Assembly: GCA_023525975.1 (NCBI GenBank)
Contig: CM042035.1
Coordinates: 22,547,501 to 22,611,500 of the forward strand
From: Smallanthus sonchifolius
Taxonomy: Eukaryota > Streptophyta > Magnoliopsida > Asterales > Asteraceae
Length of the DNA: 64,000 bases
Direction: 5' to 3'
Below are positions 1 through 10,215 of this stretch, piece after piece. The position numbers were made by a program, and so were the translations under genes. The notes under the pieces are model-generated. The model saw nothing but the letters and a program-made list of their open reading frames with translations. It was not told where the DNA came from and made no database searches. The first letter of the stretch is position 1. Each line of letters starts with the position of its first letter.

Positions 1-59
1 TGGGTGTGATCATTCATGAGTTTGCTTGAGGACAAGCAAAGTTTAAGTGTGGGGTGTTA
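1..59 (+). mobile_element. 3' end of internal region of a Gypsy retrotransposon
   Basis: The window opens inside an element. The stretch reads TTGAGGACAAGCAAAGTTTA followed by AGTGTGGGG just before the LTR. This wording is familiar from the end of the internal region of plant Tat/Athila-type Gypsy elements, where a purine-rich tract primes plus-strand synthesis. No coding sequence is visible in so short a piece. Confidence 0.55.
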
Positions 60-336
60 TGATGTGCCATCATTTATACATATTTTACATACATAATAAC
101 CCCACATTATGGTACTAATTGAATAATAACCTTGCAATTTATGCTCAAAATACTTATATTTTGTAATTGCAGGTTATTCGGTATTGAAATATAAATCAAG
201 CTAAAATCTATCAAAAACACCAAGAATTCAAGCTTCTAGAAGATTCATTCCCGAGCATTGACCCCCAAGAATTCAAAATTGGTCAACAAAAGTCAACCAA
301 GCAGCTAAAAGACAAAACTGGGAGGAAGCGGGGGGA

Positions 337-471
337 TGCACGGCCGTGCATCCCAATGCACAGTCGTGCATTGTCGTCCCTTGCTTCCCACGGCCCAGTA
401 CCGTGTCCTATGTACCCTGTTTGATTCCCTAGGCCTTTGCACGGCCGTGCAACCCATTGCACGGCCGTGCA
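337..471. repeat. Palindrome cluster TGCACGGCCGTGCA in the LTR
   Basis: Three perfect copies of TGCACGGCCGTGCA (337-350, 438-451, 458-471) and one variant TGCACAGTCGTGCA (357-370) lie just upstream of the LTR TATA box. Each copy is self-complementary over 14 bases. The position upstream of the probable transcription start suggests a regulatory or structural role, which is an inference. Confidence 0.8.
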
Positions 472-488
472 TTGCACATTTTAAGGCC

Positions 489-496
489 TATAAATA
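489..496 (+). promoter_or_regulatory. LTR TATA box (TATAAATA)
   Basis: TATAAATA in the context CCTATAAATAGGAG lies about 430 bases into the LTR. It is the best core-promoter match in it and would mark the U3/R boundary about 30 bases downstream. Confidence 0.6.
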
Positions 497-1762
497 GGAG
501 GCTTGAGTTCTTCATTTGACACACCAATCCAGACCTAAAGAACACTCAAGAAGAGAGCATTCTCGTAGTTAGAGTAGAGAGTAGAGTGGCTCTTCCTCAT
601 TGTTCCACAATAGGGGAGCCTACGAAACTCATCATTACGCTAGTCGTTATGGCCATTCGTGGCTAAAACTTCTTTGTATTGCTAGGGTGAAGATGATGTT
701 TGGTGCATGTTAATGATTAACGTATTAATGAAGTGGTATGTTTATGTCTTTAACTAATTCGTTCTCAAAAACCATCTTTTGATGGGCTTTTGTTATTATC
801 TAAATCCGTCTTTATATTTGTGAGTGTCTTGATTTTAAAGAGAAAGATCGTAAAACCCTTTTTAATCAAACTTCCTTTGAAACTCGTACATCTTTATACG
901 AGCAGAGATTCATAAGCCAGGGTTTGGTCTATACTTCTAAGATCGTACGTCTTTATACGAGATTATTATGTGACCAAGAATTGGTGAACTCATATTGGGA
1001 ACGGTACGTCTTTATACTTGGTCCCATTGTTACACCGCCTCCTAGTGAGCAAAATATAATCACCTATTTAACTTTAATTCAAAGCATTTTGAGTCTGATG
1101 TCTTAAACCAACCCGGAGATGACCATTCGATGGGTTGAGGGTAATTGTTGTCCCTAACGGGAGGCACTACCACTTTTTAAAGAATATAATTTGCAAATCA
1201 AATGTAGTGAGGCTCTAGCGGTGACCCGGGTCACAAGTTTGTAGTAGTCATACCACTGAATTAGTTAACTTAACATTATCACGTACCAAGCTGATTCGAA
1301 TCCTGAAGCAATACATTCCGTAATCTGATCATTTTCGCCTTATTTAATTTTCTCCTATTTACTATTCTGCTATTTACATTTCTGTTACACACTTCATGCA
1401 CGTTTTTTTTACTTTTATGCTATTTACTTTATCGTCATTTACTTTTCTGCTTCACGAGCACACAAAACCCATTCACTAATTAATCCAGTTAAACGATAAC
1501 AAAAGTTGAGTATTGGAACTCGACTGTGTCCATTGGTTCGATACTTGGTTCTTACCTAAACTATATTACGCTGCGATAGGTACACTTGCCTATTGTGTGT
1601 GTTTTAAGTTAACGTAATTATCATTTTATAAATTTAAAACCTGATGTAGTGAAATCATCCTAAAAATATATTTATTATATTTTTATATACTTATCACACG
1701 ACATCAATAACCACGCGTCTTTTGTAATTATTGATCTTCTACATCATGGTTTGCGTCATTCT

Positions 1763-1894
1763 CTAGAAGTCTATGTGCGTGCTGTCGATAGATGGTGGTG
1801 TTCCTGGATCATCATCTGTATCTTCACTTTCTTCTAGGTTCATAATATGATCTAATTCTAGAGTATCTCCTTCGCCCACGAATGGTAAAATCAT
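1763..1894 (-). pseudogene. Possible gene or transposon-ORF fragment, acidic C-terminus
   Basis: A 43-codon reading frame (ATG at 1892-1894, TAG at 1763-1765) encodes a strongly acidic peptide containing LEESEDTDDDPGTPPS. The composition is far from random translation of the surrounding AT-rich DNA, so it may be the last exon of a decayed gene or transposon protein. It lies between an LTR end (1706) and a microsatellite (2043). I do not recognise the family, and chance cannot be excluded at this length. Confidence 0.25.
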
Positions 1895-2040
1895 ACTCTA
1901 GTTTAAATCGGAATAAATCTGTATATACTGACATTCTCCTAATAACTTAAATCGAAATAAATCTGTATACTCCAATTTTTTCTTTTTTCTCGAGTCTGTG
2001 TATATTGCCTTTACCTTTGTGGTTAGATTCTTGTTGGTAA

Positions 2041-2042
<2 letters not shown>

Positions 2043-2077
<35 letters not shown>
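2043..2077. repeat. (TA)n microsatellite
   Basis: An uninterrupted TA tract of about 35 bases. The rest of 1895-2279 is AT-rich with no recognisable feature. Confidence 0.9.
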
Positions 2078-2080
<3 letters not shown>

Positions 2081-2279
2081 TGTATTTATTTAAAAAAAAT
2101 ATGTAATTGTATATATACACTTGATTAAATTAAATAAACCATTTTGTAATTTTATAAAAAAATGAAATTACTCCCTTATATGTATTAATAACCAAACAAA
2201 TAATATTAGAGTTTTATAAAATTTATAAAACCTTTTTTATAAGCATTCTCAAAAAATAAAAAAATGAACTAGAAACAAG

Positions 2280-4621
2280 TGAATTGAGTTTAAACCCCAA
2301 TTACCTTGCCATGAACCCCCTCAAACCCTTTTGAACCCCTCCAATTGAACCCTTTCCACAACTTTGAACCCCAGAACTCAATTTTGACTTCTCAAAGTCA
2401 AGGGTAACACAAATCGACTTCAATAACTGATAATCAAAGCTATTCATGATCCATGAACGTGCGTGGATGGTATTCAATGAATTCCGAATGCATGTAATGA
2501 TCCAATTTAATCATTCAATTTCCACTCCCGTAACCGTTCCAAGCGTACGAAAATCGATTCATGCATTACAGGTGAAATCGATCAATAATAACAAACCATA
2601 ACAGATCGCAACACCTACTTTTCACTCTTGGTACTCTCAATTTCAACTCACAACACCACTAGAGCCCGGTCGAACTCCGACGAGCACCGAACTCACGACC
2701 ACAGTCGATCTCACTCTCCACATAACCATTTCAGGTAATTCGAACACTTTTCATCTCGTTTTTACACCGTGAATAAAAGCCCTAATGTTTTGATCTCGTA
2801 TCTGTGATTATTCGGGTCGAATTAAGGGCTAGGGTTTGCTGGTTTTCGCAGTTAGGGAAGAAGGCTTAGTAGAACCTGCTTACTAAATAAATAGGGACTC
2901 AGTTCTTTACAAAGGCAAACGCCCAGATCGCTTGGCCTAACACTTGGACCCCCCTCGGAGTAGGTCAAGGGTTCGAGTTCCGCGCCCCTCCCCATTTTTC
3001 TATTTTAAGCCTTTTAATTATTTCTATTACATAAACTAATATCTTAAAACCTAAATTAATTTTTATAAATCTAATAAATATAATTAGTAACTTTTATAAA
3101 AACAGAAAACATAAAATGATGTTTTATTTATTTTAACTTATTAAAAACATATTAGAAATAGTAAGAATCTTAAATAAACAATATAAAAAAAGGGTTATAA
3201 ATCTAATTATGTTGTTTTACTAATAGAATTGTAATGTTTATAAAACAAATTTTAAACATAATTAACCTATTTCTCAAAACACATAAATAATTATTTTGAT
3301 AAAAAATAATTATCTAAAACAGCTAAAAAGTTATAGAACTACTTAAATAATTATGTTTAGATACATAACTACACAAATTCATTTAATTTCATTTAAAGCT
3401 TAATTATACTTGTTTAATACCTCTTTTATTTATCATTTAAGTAAAAGAAATTGATTAAATAGTTTAAATAATTATTTTATTTTCATAAAACAATTATTTA
3501 GACCCCTTTTCTTATTTTATAATTTATTTACTATTATTGGGATAATTATCTAAATAGTTTAAATAATTATTTAAACCTCTTTCTAATCCACCATTTATTT
3601 ATTATTCCTAGGATAATTATTTAAATAAACTCAAACTTATTATTACTATTAGAAATACTATATTAATATAGTTAATTAGAAACTCTCATTAGTTCTAAAT
3701 AATTTTATAAACTACTCTATCATTATTATTACAATACTTGTGAACTTATACAAGCCCTACACCTAATCCCAAGTTCCAAGTATCCTCAGAAACTCAAATC
3801 GACTTAGAATTCTTTACTCTCATTTCCATTAGACATACGTTGAGTCTAGAATACAAATTAACTGTGTAGGTTGATTGTGAGGATTCCTTACGAGCCAATC
3901 TTTCATTTACAATTCATACAACATACTAGTTTCGTTACAAGTGAGTTTACATAGCCCATTTTCCCTTTTTATACTTTTGGGGTGAAACATGTCTACAATC
4001 ACATTACATACACAATTCAATTACCTATGTTCTTATGCAAAAGTCTTTATGCTTTATGTCTTAAACTGCTTGGTGACCATACGTGTGTTCATGTTAGTAC
4101 AATCATTAACTTGTGTGGCAAGCCTAAGGTAGTATCTTTGATGATCATTTATAAAGGAATCCGATTCATTACTTAACACAGAACCTTGGCGGGTTTTGTG
4201 TATATATTTTGGAACTTCACGCAATCCGGGGGATTGTGCATACATATAAACATGGCTTGATTGTATGCTTTGGAACCTTATATATTTTCACATTTATGCT
4301 TTAGACTTGCTTGACCATATTGAATTATAAAACAAACTTAACTTTGTTTGGTGTCAAAACCTATGTTACTCTCTAACTCATTGTAGTTGACATTTACTTA
4401 CATGTTTCAGGTGCACCTGTTTGAGGACCATGCTTGATCACATAGTGCTACGGACCTAGCAATAATAAAATTAATTTTTGTTATGTTATGAACAATATGT
4501 CTCAATTTCCCTTTGTAATGAATATTTAATTTTGATGAAAAATTATAGTAACACATTTCATGTGCTTATGAACAACCGCGTCAGCCCCAGCGTATAATCC
4601 GTCGCCGGCCGGGGTGTGACA
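2280..4621 (+). mobile_element. Tekay-type Gypsy LTR, left end unresolved
   Basis: This segment shares a series of landmarks in the same order with the complete solo LTR at 42064-45092: proline/leucine-codon-like CCCC runs near the start, a GGCTAGGGTTT block, a B-box-like GGGTTCGA block (2969-2981), the sentence-like block ACAAGTGAGTTTACATAGCC followed by TTTTGGGGTGAAACATG, and the terminal GGGGTGTGACA. The right end at 4621 is clear. No TG start with a duplication of the right flank (TCAGG) was found to the left, so the 5' part is truncated, rearranged or too diverged to see. No retrotransposon coding sequence lies inside it. Confidence 0.6.
2927..2999 (+). other. Pol III-like A/B-box segment within LTR
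   Basis: A tRNA-like stretch with B box GGGTTCGAGTTCC at 2969-2981 and a run of five T at its end (2994-2998). The A-box part is weak. A better-preserved version lies at the equivalent place of the related LTR at 43455-43536. It is unlikely to be a working tRNA gene, because no acceptor-stem pairing is evident. Confidence 0.35.
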
Positions 4622-5925
4622 TCAGGCACCTCCTCTGAGACAGTAGATACCACAACAGTTGACACACTTTATCTCTTCCTCTGGTACAGTTGAGATGGAC
4701 TTGCAGAAACTCTCTGAGCTGCTAGACGAGCATTGAGGGCCCTCAACACTGTCTCCAAGGGTCTGTCAGACTTAGTTTTCATCCTTCGTTCAGTCTCTCT
4801 AAGTCTAGTAGCCTCAGTCTCTGAATCATCATCATCGGGTTGATACTCTGAGTCAGAACGATCTTCCCTCTGTCGTTTGGAAGACGATTCAGGAAGGGGG
4901 ACCCTAATTTGCCTTCTCGTGTGTGCCTGATTTGGTGCATCATCGGAGTCAGAATCAGATTCAGTCCTCTCTTAATCCGTTTCCTCAACACCCTCACCTT
5001 CTTCATCATCATCTCCTCCTTGTTCACTTTCTATAGAAACATCCACTTGCTCTTCTTCTTCATGTGGTTGTTCTTGTTGTTCATCGGAGTATTCCTAGCT
5101 AGCCTTAGGCTCAGACTCTGGATTATACCATGAATCACCAGGTGGTGCCACATAATTGATGTCAATGAGGTGACCGAAGAGAGGTGTATGCACAATAATA
5201 GGTTCCTCAGTTCCCGGATTTAAAAAATGAGAAAACACTCTTTTTTCAACCCTCTTCACTTGCAGTTGTTGACCAATTTGTGGTAGATTTGGTAGGAAGT
5301 GATTGATTAGCAATTGAACAAAATGAGGATACAACAGAAATCTGAACTTCTCAGCAGCATTGATCTAGCCTGCCATGGATCTTTAGACGTACTTAGAGAA
5401 GTTGTATCCTTTGTTCAAAGAAAGTCCAACCATTGTTGATGCCAAATCATATCCCATGGCATCTTTACTCGCCTTTCTAGCTGAAATGCACATAATCATG
5501 ACGTGTGCAAAGTAACGCCATTGATCTAGTAGCCGCTTCTTCATGTAAGACTAATAGTCTGCTCCCCCAACATAGCACATCCTCTGTCCCTAGCAACCAT
5601 CTATCATGAAATCTAGATAAGCAGCCGGATCATTAGCTTGGTCTTGAGACTGCAATACAAGCCGGATGATTTCTTCATAAATGACAATGTCTTGACCTGC
5701 AACAGTCGCCCGAATGACATTGGGAACAACAGTGCAATCATGTTCTCCCGTCTCCCAGAACTGCTCCAAATATGGTCTGGATACAACAGGATTTGCAGAG
5801 ATAGCGTATGCAATCTTCGAACGGTTGAGAAAAGAGACTATATCCCTGTAGTTCTCTGCCGCACCTCTCCATTCCGGATTAACAAGTGCCAACAAGTTGA
5901 ATTCATTTATAAAAGTACGAGCCAT
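4622..5925 (-). pseudogene. Decayed retrotransposon accessory ORF (Asteraceae Copia-associated type)
   Basis: The protein starts MARTFINEFNLLALVNPEWR (ATG at 5923-5925), placed 2 bases after a good splice acceptor (TTGCAG), and runs to a stop at 5590. Homologous text continues in other frames to about 4640, including an SARKASKDAMGYDLASTMV-like stretch near 5440-5500 and a separate 79-codon frame at 5334-5095 (LLYPHFVQLLINHFLPNLPQ-like). The layout matches accessory proteins found in many Asteraceae retrotransposons, often misnamed in databases; their function is unknown to me. At least three frameshifts or stops make it a pseudogene. The right LTR end at 4621 abuts it directly, suggesting that the LTR inserted into its 3' part. 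Confidence 0.5.
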
Positions 5926-6720
5926 ACCTGCAAGAACACACAAAGAAACAACATAAGAACAGATACAATCATTAGAATTGAGCACACATCACTTGGAATG
6001 ACACGAACACACAAACCAAAAATTTCAGACTTAGAAAATTTTTAGAAAAGTTCCCCCTGCGTACTAGCATAGTACGCATGAAATAACTCTTGCATACTAG
6101 GCAAGTATGCATGAAGCACACCTGTGTACAAGCTAAGTATGCAGAACCTTGTTCCTGCGTACTGACTTAGACATTTTTCAAAATTCTGAAATCACTGATT
6201 TTGAGTTGTTTGTCCATGTTTCTGCACACCAAACCAGCGAAAACCATGTTTAACTTGTTTACGACCGAAACCAAGGACAATATCAAGTTACATAACACCC
6301 ATTTTGACCAAAACTCTGCCGACGTAAAACCACGGCAAGTCAGGGGTCAAAAACCCAAAATCCAACTTTTTGATGACTGATTTTGAAGCCATTAGGGTCG
6401 ATTGATGCTTAGAAACATGTTTTGAGTATCTATTTCACTTAAGAACACTCAAAATTCAACGAACTTTGGTCATCAAAACCCTAGTCTTCAAAGAACAAGA
6501 ATCGGTCCAAAAATGAAGATTTCATGTATGATTGTAGCCAAGATTCTCACCACATGATGTAGGGGTGATTCTGAAACTAGAAATGAGATGAAAAAGAGTC
6601 TTGGAACACACGGATTTTGAGTGAAAAGTGAGCTGAGAGTGTTTCGGAGCGTACAAGCAAGTCACAGAGGTTTGAAATCAATAAGACCAGTCAAGACCCG
6701 CTTATATACCCGCTGAAAAA
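5926..6720 (-). promoter_or_regulatory. Leader and promoter region of the accessory ORF
   Basis: Upstream of the ATG on the minus strand lies a leader ending in a TTGCAG acceptor, a set of GCGTAC/GTACGC palindromes (6053-6165), and a TATA-like GGTATATAAGCGG at about 6697-6709. The layout of TATA box, roughly 780-base leader with probable intron, and ATG looks like a complete transcription unit front end. The palindromes closely resemble those of the gag-only Copia element at 39502-47679, which suggests kinship. Confidence 0.4.
6053..6165. repeat. Palindromic GCGTACT...AGTACGC repeats
   Basis: Imperfect inverted units such as GCGTACTAGCATAGTACGC, TGCATACTAGGCAAGTATGCA and TGTACAAGCTAAGTATGCA follow one another. 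They are the same theme as the CTGCGTACTT...AAGTACGCAG units in the Copia LTRs at 39660-39785 and its leader at 40250-40470. Confidence 0.7.
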
Positions 6721-7047
6721 CCCTCTTCCAAACTTAGCTAAGTTCGCTGAAAAAAAAAACTGAAATTCCGGTCCGACCACACGGTTCGGTTCACCTCGTT
6801 GGTAACCGTCCGTCTCAAATGAAAACGATTCAAATAGGCATAATGGGACCAGTTCCTGGTTCGACTGGGTCTGGTCCAGTTTTTAAAACACTGCTCGATG
6901 TATTATAGTTTGTATACGAAAGTGTGTACGATAGAAAATCCTATATACTAGAGACATATAGCTAAAAGAACACACTACTAGACCCCTAAAGCTTACATTT
7001 AGCCGCAAATAGCCTATTATTAACTAATAATTGGCCGTGTGAAGGAA
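6721..7047. other. Intergenic stretch without recognised features
   Basis: Moderately AT-rich sequence with no frame, repeat or element end that I can support, apart from a tandem TGTATACGAAAGTGTGTACGA-like stretch near 6911. Confidence 0.5.
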
Positions 7048-7573
7048 TAGGTGATTATTTTTTTTTTTTATTTTAGATTTTCATTTTAACCCTTATACTA
7101 CATATAATATACGTTTTTAGCTTGTTTCATTTTCTATTAATTTCGTTTTCCTTTAATAACTTTCGTTTATTAACATTTTTCAAAATACGGGGTACGCGGC
7201 TGTTTTTAGTTTTTTTTAACGTTCCGATATAGTTTATTTTTTAAAACGGAATTGTATTCAAAATCAAGTTTTTTTTTATCGTTGCCTATAGCGAGTGTCG
7301 TTACCGTTGTGGTACCACGACGAGCTGAACCTATTATGAGCGAACAACATCATTGTCGGTATTGGTATTATCGAAACCCGTATCGGTATTCGCTTTTATG
7401 TTTTTCGACGACCCGAACTGGTAGTTTTTTATTTTGTTTTTTTTCTTTTTTTATTATTTAGTTTTATGTTTCTTTTTTATTAACATTATTTTTAACGTTA
7501 AGCTTACGTTTCCATTTAAATTTTGTTAACAATAGACCTGACACCCGTCACGAGACGCGGGAGAACTTTCTAG
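7048..7573 (+). mobile_element. Non-autonomous Helitron copy A, 3' end resolved
   Basis: The right end shows a hairpin-forming CCCGTCACGAGACGCGGG followed nine bases later by CTAG at 7570-7573 and then T, the Helitron 3' signature and A-T target preference. Sequence from about 7048 to 7540 is repeated in inverted orientation at 35640-36165, with shared blocks such as GTGTCGGTATTGGTATTATC-like and CGCTATAGGCAACGAT-like text. The 5' TC end was not found. No RepHel coding sequence is present. Confidence 0.6.
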
Positions 7574-8120
7574 TTATATATTATACTAAGAACCATGTTA
7601 TTTGTATGACAATACAATAAAGTATTAAAAAAATAAGCTAACATATTTACTGATGATTTCAAGACATTTATTCAATATAGGACTATAACATGAAATTATG
7701 TCGTTCAAAGAAATACTTCTTAAGTTCTACAGAATAAAACGTTGATCTCCATAATAAAAATTTCAAGTGACACGTGTTATTTATTGAGGGCATAAGGAAC
7801 TTTTTTTTCCCGTATAAACTACCATACCACAAAATTGGGTCGAAGATTATGCATTTAAAGAATATATATACTATCAATTAAAATAAAGAAAACATAATTT
7901 TTTTTTATTATAATTTTTATATTATTTATGTTATAAGTCCCTCTTTTTGAAATTATTATTATTTTTTTCAATAAACAAAACTACATAATAAAATTGGGAA
8001 GTAATGATGTCGAATTTAAATCAATATTTCACGTTTTTAAAGGGAAAGCTCGAAGCTTATAATCTTAATATTTTATATATTTAATAAACCTTTTAATATA
8101 TTTTGTAAATCTACCTTCTA
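7574..8120. other. AT-rich intergenic stretch
   Basis: No gene, element end or repeat unit that I can support. Short poly-T runs and a CACGTG-containing TGACACGTGTTA at about 7770 are the only notable strings. Confidence 0.5.
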
Positions 8121-8786
8121 TCTATTCTAATAAATAAAAATAAAATTGGACGCATGTCACTATGTGGTACAATCTCACAATTATTTTTTCGTATATTTCT
8201 CTTATTAAATACGTCTCTCTCTCTCTCTTATTAACTACGTCACTATCTTTTCAAAATTTTCCATATGAAGTATTAAGCAGATAAGGAAATTAGAGAGTAA
8301 ATTTGAATAATTACATTAATAATAAAGACCAATTACCAATCACAACTATAATTATAGATATCATTTAAAATAATTAAAATTTTAATTTGTTTTAATTTTA
8401 TTTTTTTTAATTTTTATTTTAATTATTTTTAGTAAACCAATTATATTTGATAAAAATCTGTTTAAATTTGATCAATTATCTTGTCTATACCTTCAAATCA
8501 GGGAAGATTTTTACTTAAATTACCGATTTTTTTTTATTTCATCTTATATTTAAATTAGAATAGGTTATATCAAACTATATTTAAGAAATTGGCTAAATAT
8601 ATTACAAGAAGTTCTAACGATGCTCATTTTCTTATTTTTTACTTTGCAAAATTGAAGTTGTATCAAGTATTATGAATTAAGTTAAAAAAATGTATATACA
8701 TATTTATGAATTGTTGTTAAAAAAACATATTTATAAATCATATCGCTTCAATATACAATCCGTGTAATACACAGGATTCAACCTGG
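8121..8786 (+). mobile_element. Non-autonomous Helitron (666 bp)
   Basis: The 5' end A|TCTATTCTAATAAATAAA matches the start shared by other Helitrons here (TCTATACTATATAATAAA). The 3' end has the imperfect hairpin CCGTGTAATACACAGG followed by CTGG at 8783-8786 and then T. No coding capacity. It contains a short (CT)n tract near 8214. Confidence 0.6.
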
Positions 8787-8969
8787 TATATTAATAAACA
8801 CATTGGAAAATAGAGGTACAAAGTTACAAACGTAATCTTAGTTTTATGTCCGCGCTTGACCACTGATAGCCAAACTCGAAACGACTCTATTTTTCCACCC
8901 ACCTTTCCTCAAAGCCACCAGGTGCCTTTAGTTTTGAAATATAATATCACATAAATAAAATATAAAATA

Positions 8970-9479
8970 TCCACTAATAAAACAACACTCGCGTGTTTAA
9001 AGCAAATTCTAAAATTGAGGCTTTTTTTTAAACGAAACTATTATTTAGATTCAAAACACATACTTATAATAAAGGTATGGGGTATACTCGATGTGAAAAT
9101 AAAGTCCACGTCACGTGTGGGTGTCACCTCATTACATGGAGTTTTCACACAACTTTCACATGTATGAAAGTGAGTGGTGTAAAAATTAATTAATTTTTTA
9201 TTCATACAAATTATATTAACGAATTAAATATAAACATAAATAAAATAATATTAATTAAAATTAAACATAAATAAAATAATATTAATTAGAAGTTGCAAAA
9301 CGATCGTAAATGTATTCAATCAAGTCCGCCTTTAGATGGTTATGAATTTCTCGGTTGCGTATCTCCTGACGATTTGATAGCTTTTCATCTCCATCAAGTT
9401 CTACAAACGTTGGCTCCAATGTTAGTTTACAATAAGTTGAATTTATTCAACTCGTGTAATACATAGGTTTCTAACCTAG
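8970..9479 (+). mobile_element. Helitron 3' end, probable element
   Basis: The 3' end is clear: CTCGTGTAATACATAGG hairpin remnant, then CTAG at 9476-9479 followed by T. The proposed start A|TCCACTAATAAAACA at about 8970 is weaker and only resembles the family 5' end. A segment at about 9085-9180 looks like a short MITE remnant (TCACGTGTGGGTGTCACC), not resolved further. Confidence 0.45.
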
Positions 9480-9544
9480 TAAGAAAACAAAACACCTTTT
9501 ATATACGATTTATTAAAGATACACAATCACATCTATATGTGTAC

Positions 9545-9665
9545 TATATTTTTTTTAAAGGCAAATTTCTTAATTGCTGTTGAGAGTGGGAATTGAACCA
9601 ATGATATCTCCAAACTTTGGTGTTCCTTAGAGGATTTTCCTTTACCCTTGGGCCACCAACCCCAA
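9545..9665 (-). mobile_element. tRNA-derived SINE (minus strand)
   Basis: Read on the minus strand: A box in GGTGGCCCAAGGGTAAAGG, B box GGTTCAATTCCC, then a body ending in a run of A. Imperfect flanking direct repeats (ATCTATATGTGTACTATAT on the left against GTCTATATCTATACTATAT on the right) fit a target-site duplication. The right copy coincides with the start of the Helitron at 9674, so the SINE probably inserted at that element's 5' end. Length about 120 bp is short for a SINE. Confidence 0.55.
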
Positions 9666-9673
9666 TGTCTATA

Positions 9674-9960
9674 TCTATACTATATAATAAATAAAAATAA
9701 TTTATGTCATGTGTCGCGTCCACATCTCTTCTCACCATTTTTTTCCCGCATCCCTCTTATTAAATGTACCACTTTTTTTTAATAATGATTTATATTTAAA
9801 GAAAAATATTAATTATAATAATAAAACATATTTATTTTAAATTATCTTTTATTTTAAAAAAATTTAAAAATTAATTATGTTTTTTTAACTAAACAGTAAT
9901 GTAAGTCAAATTATATTAAATAGAAATTAGTTTTATAAAGATATAAGCTTTTTCTTTTCT
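9674..9960 (+). mobile_element. Helitron 5' end fragment
   Basis: It starts A|TCTATACTATATAATAAA and continues with TGTCATGTGTCGCG, matching the 5' part of the Helitrons at 12258-12690 and 11250-11599. No 3' hairpin or CTAG was found before the gene start, so the right boundary is a guess. Confidence 0.5.
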
Positions 9961-10125
9961 TTTCTCAAGTGGAACCACCCCTTAAAAAATCTATTTTAAA
10001 TTATAAGTCAATTTATATATGGACTTTTCTATAATAAAAAAATCATATTTGGCAAACTTGTTTTTCAAAAAACAACCAAGACACCACATTCAAGTCCCTT
10101 ACATAGATACATTTACACTTCTGCC

Positions 10126-10132
10126 TATAAAT
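10126..10132 (+). promoter_or_regulatory. Candidate TATA box of the CHY1-like gene
   Basis: TATAAAT lies 84 bases upstream of the proposed ATG at 10216, leaving room for a short leader of about 55 bases. The upstream DNA is Helitron and SINE sequence, so the promoter may be partly transposon-derived. Confidence 0.4.
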
Positions 10133-10215
10133 TCATCCCTTATAATTCATTTGAAAATCTGCATCACTATCTTCAAACTATCCTTAAATAAGTATTCACC
10201 ATCGAATAGGCACTC

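Larger units (their letters stand above)
60..1706 (+). mobile_element. 3' LTR of a Tat/Athila-type Gypsy retrotransposon
   Basis: The LTR starts TGATGTGCC and ends CGACATCA, so its ends form a perfect 6-bp inverted repeat (TGATGT/ACATCA). It follows the purine-rich tract at 1-59 directly, which sets it as the 3' copy. It carries a TATA box at 489-496, four copies of a 14-bp palindrome (337-471), and three copies of a segment around ACGTCTTTATAC between about 888 and 1020. The 5' half of the element lies outside the window, so the target-site duplication and LTR divergence cannot be tested. The assignment to Tat/Athila rests on the flanking tract only. Confidence 0.65.

Noticed and set aside
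5638..6045. A 135-codon plus-strand frame over the accessory ORF
   Set aside because: It is the antisense of the recognisable minus-strand protein beginning MARTFINEF.
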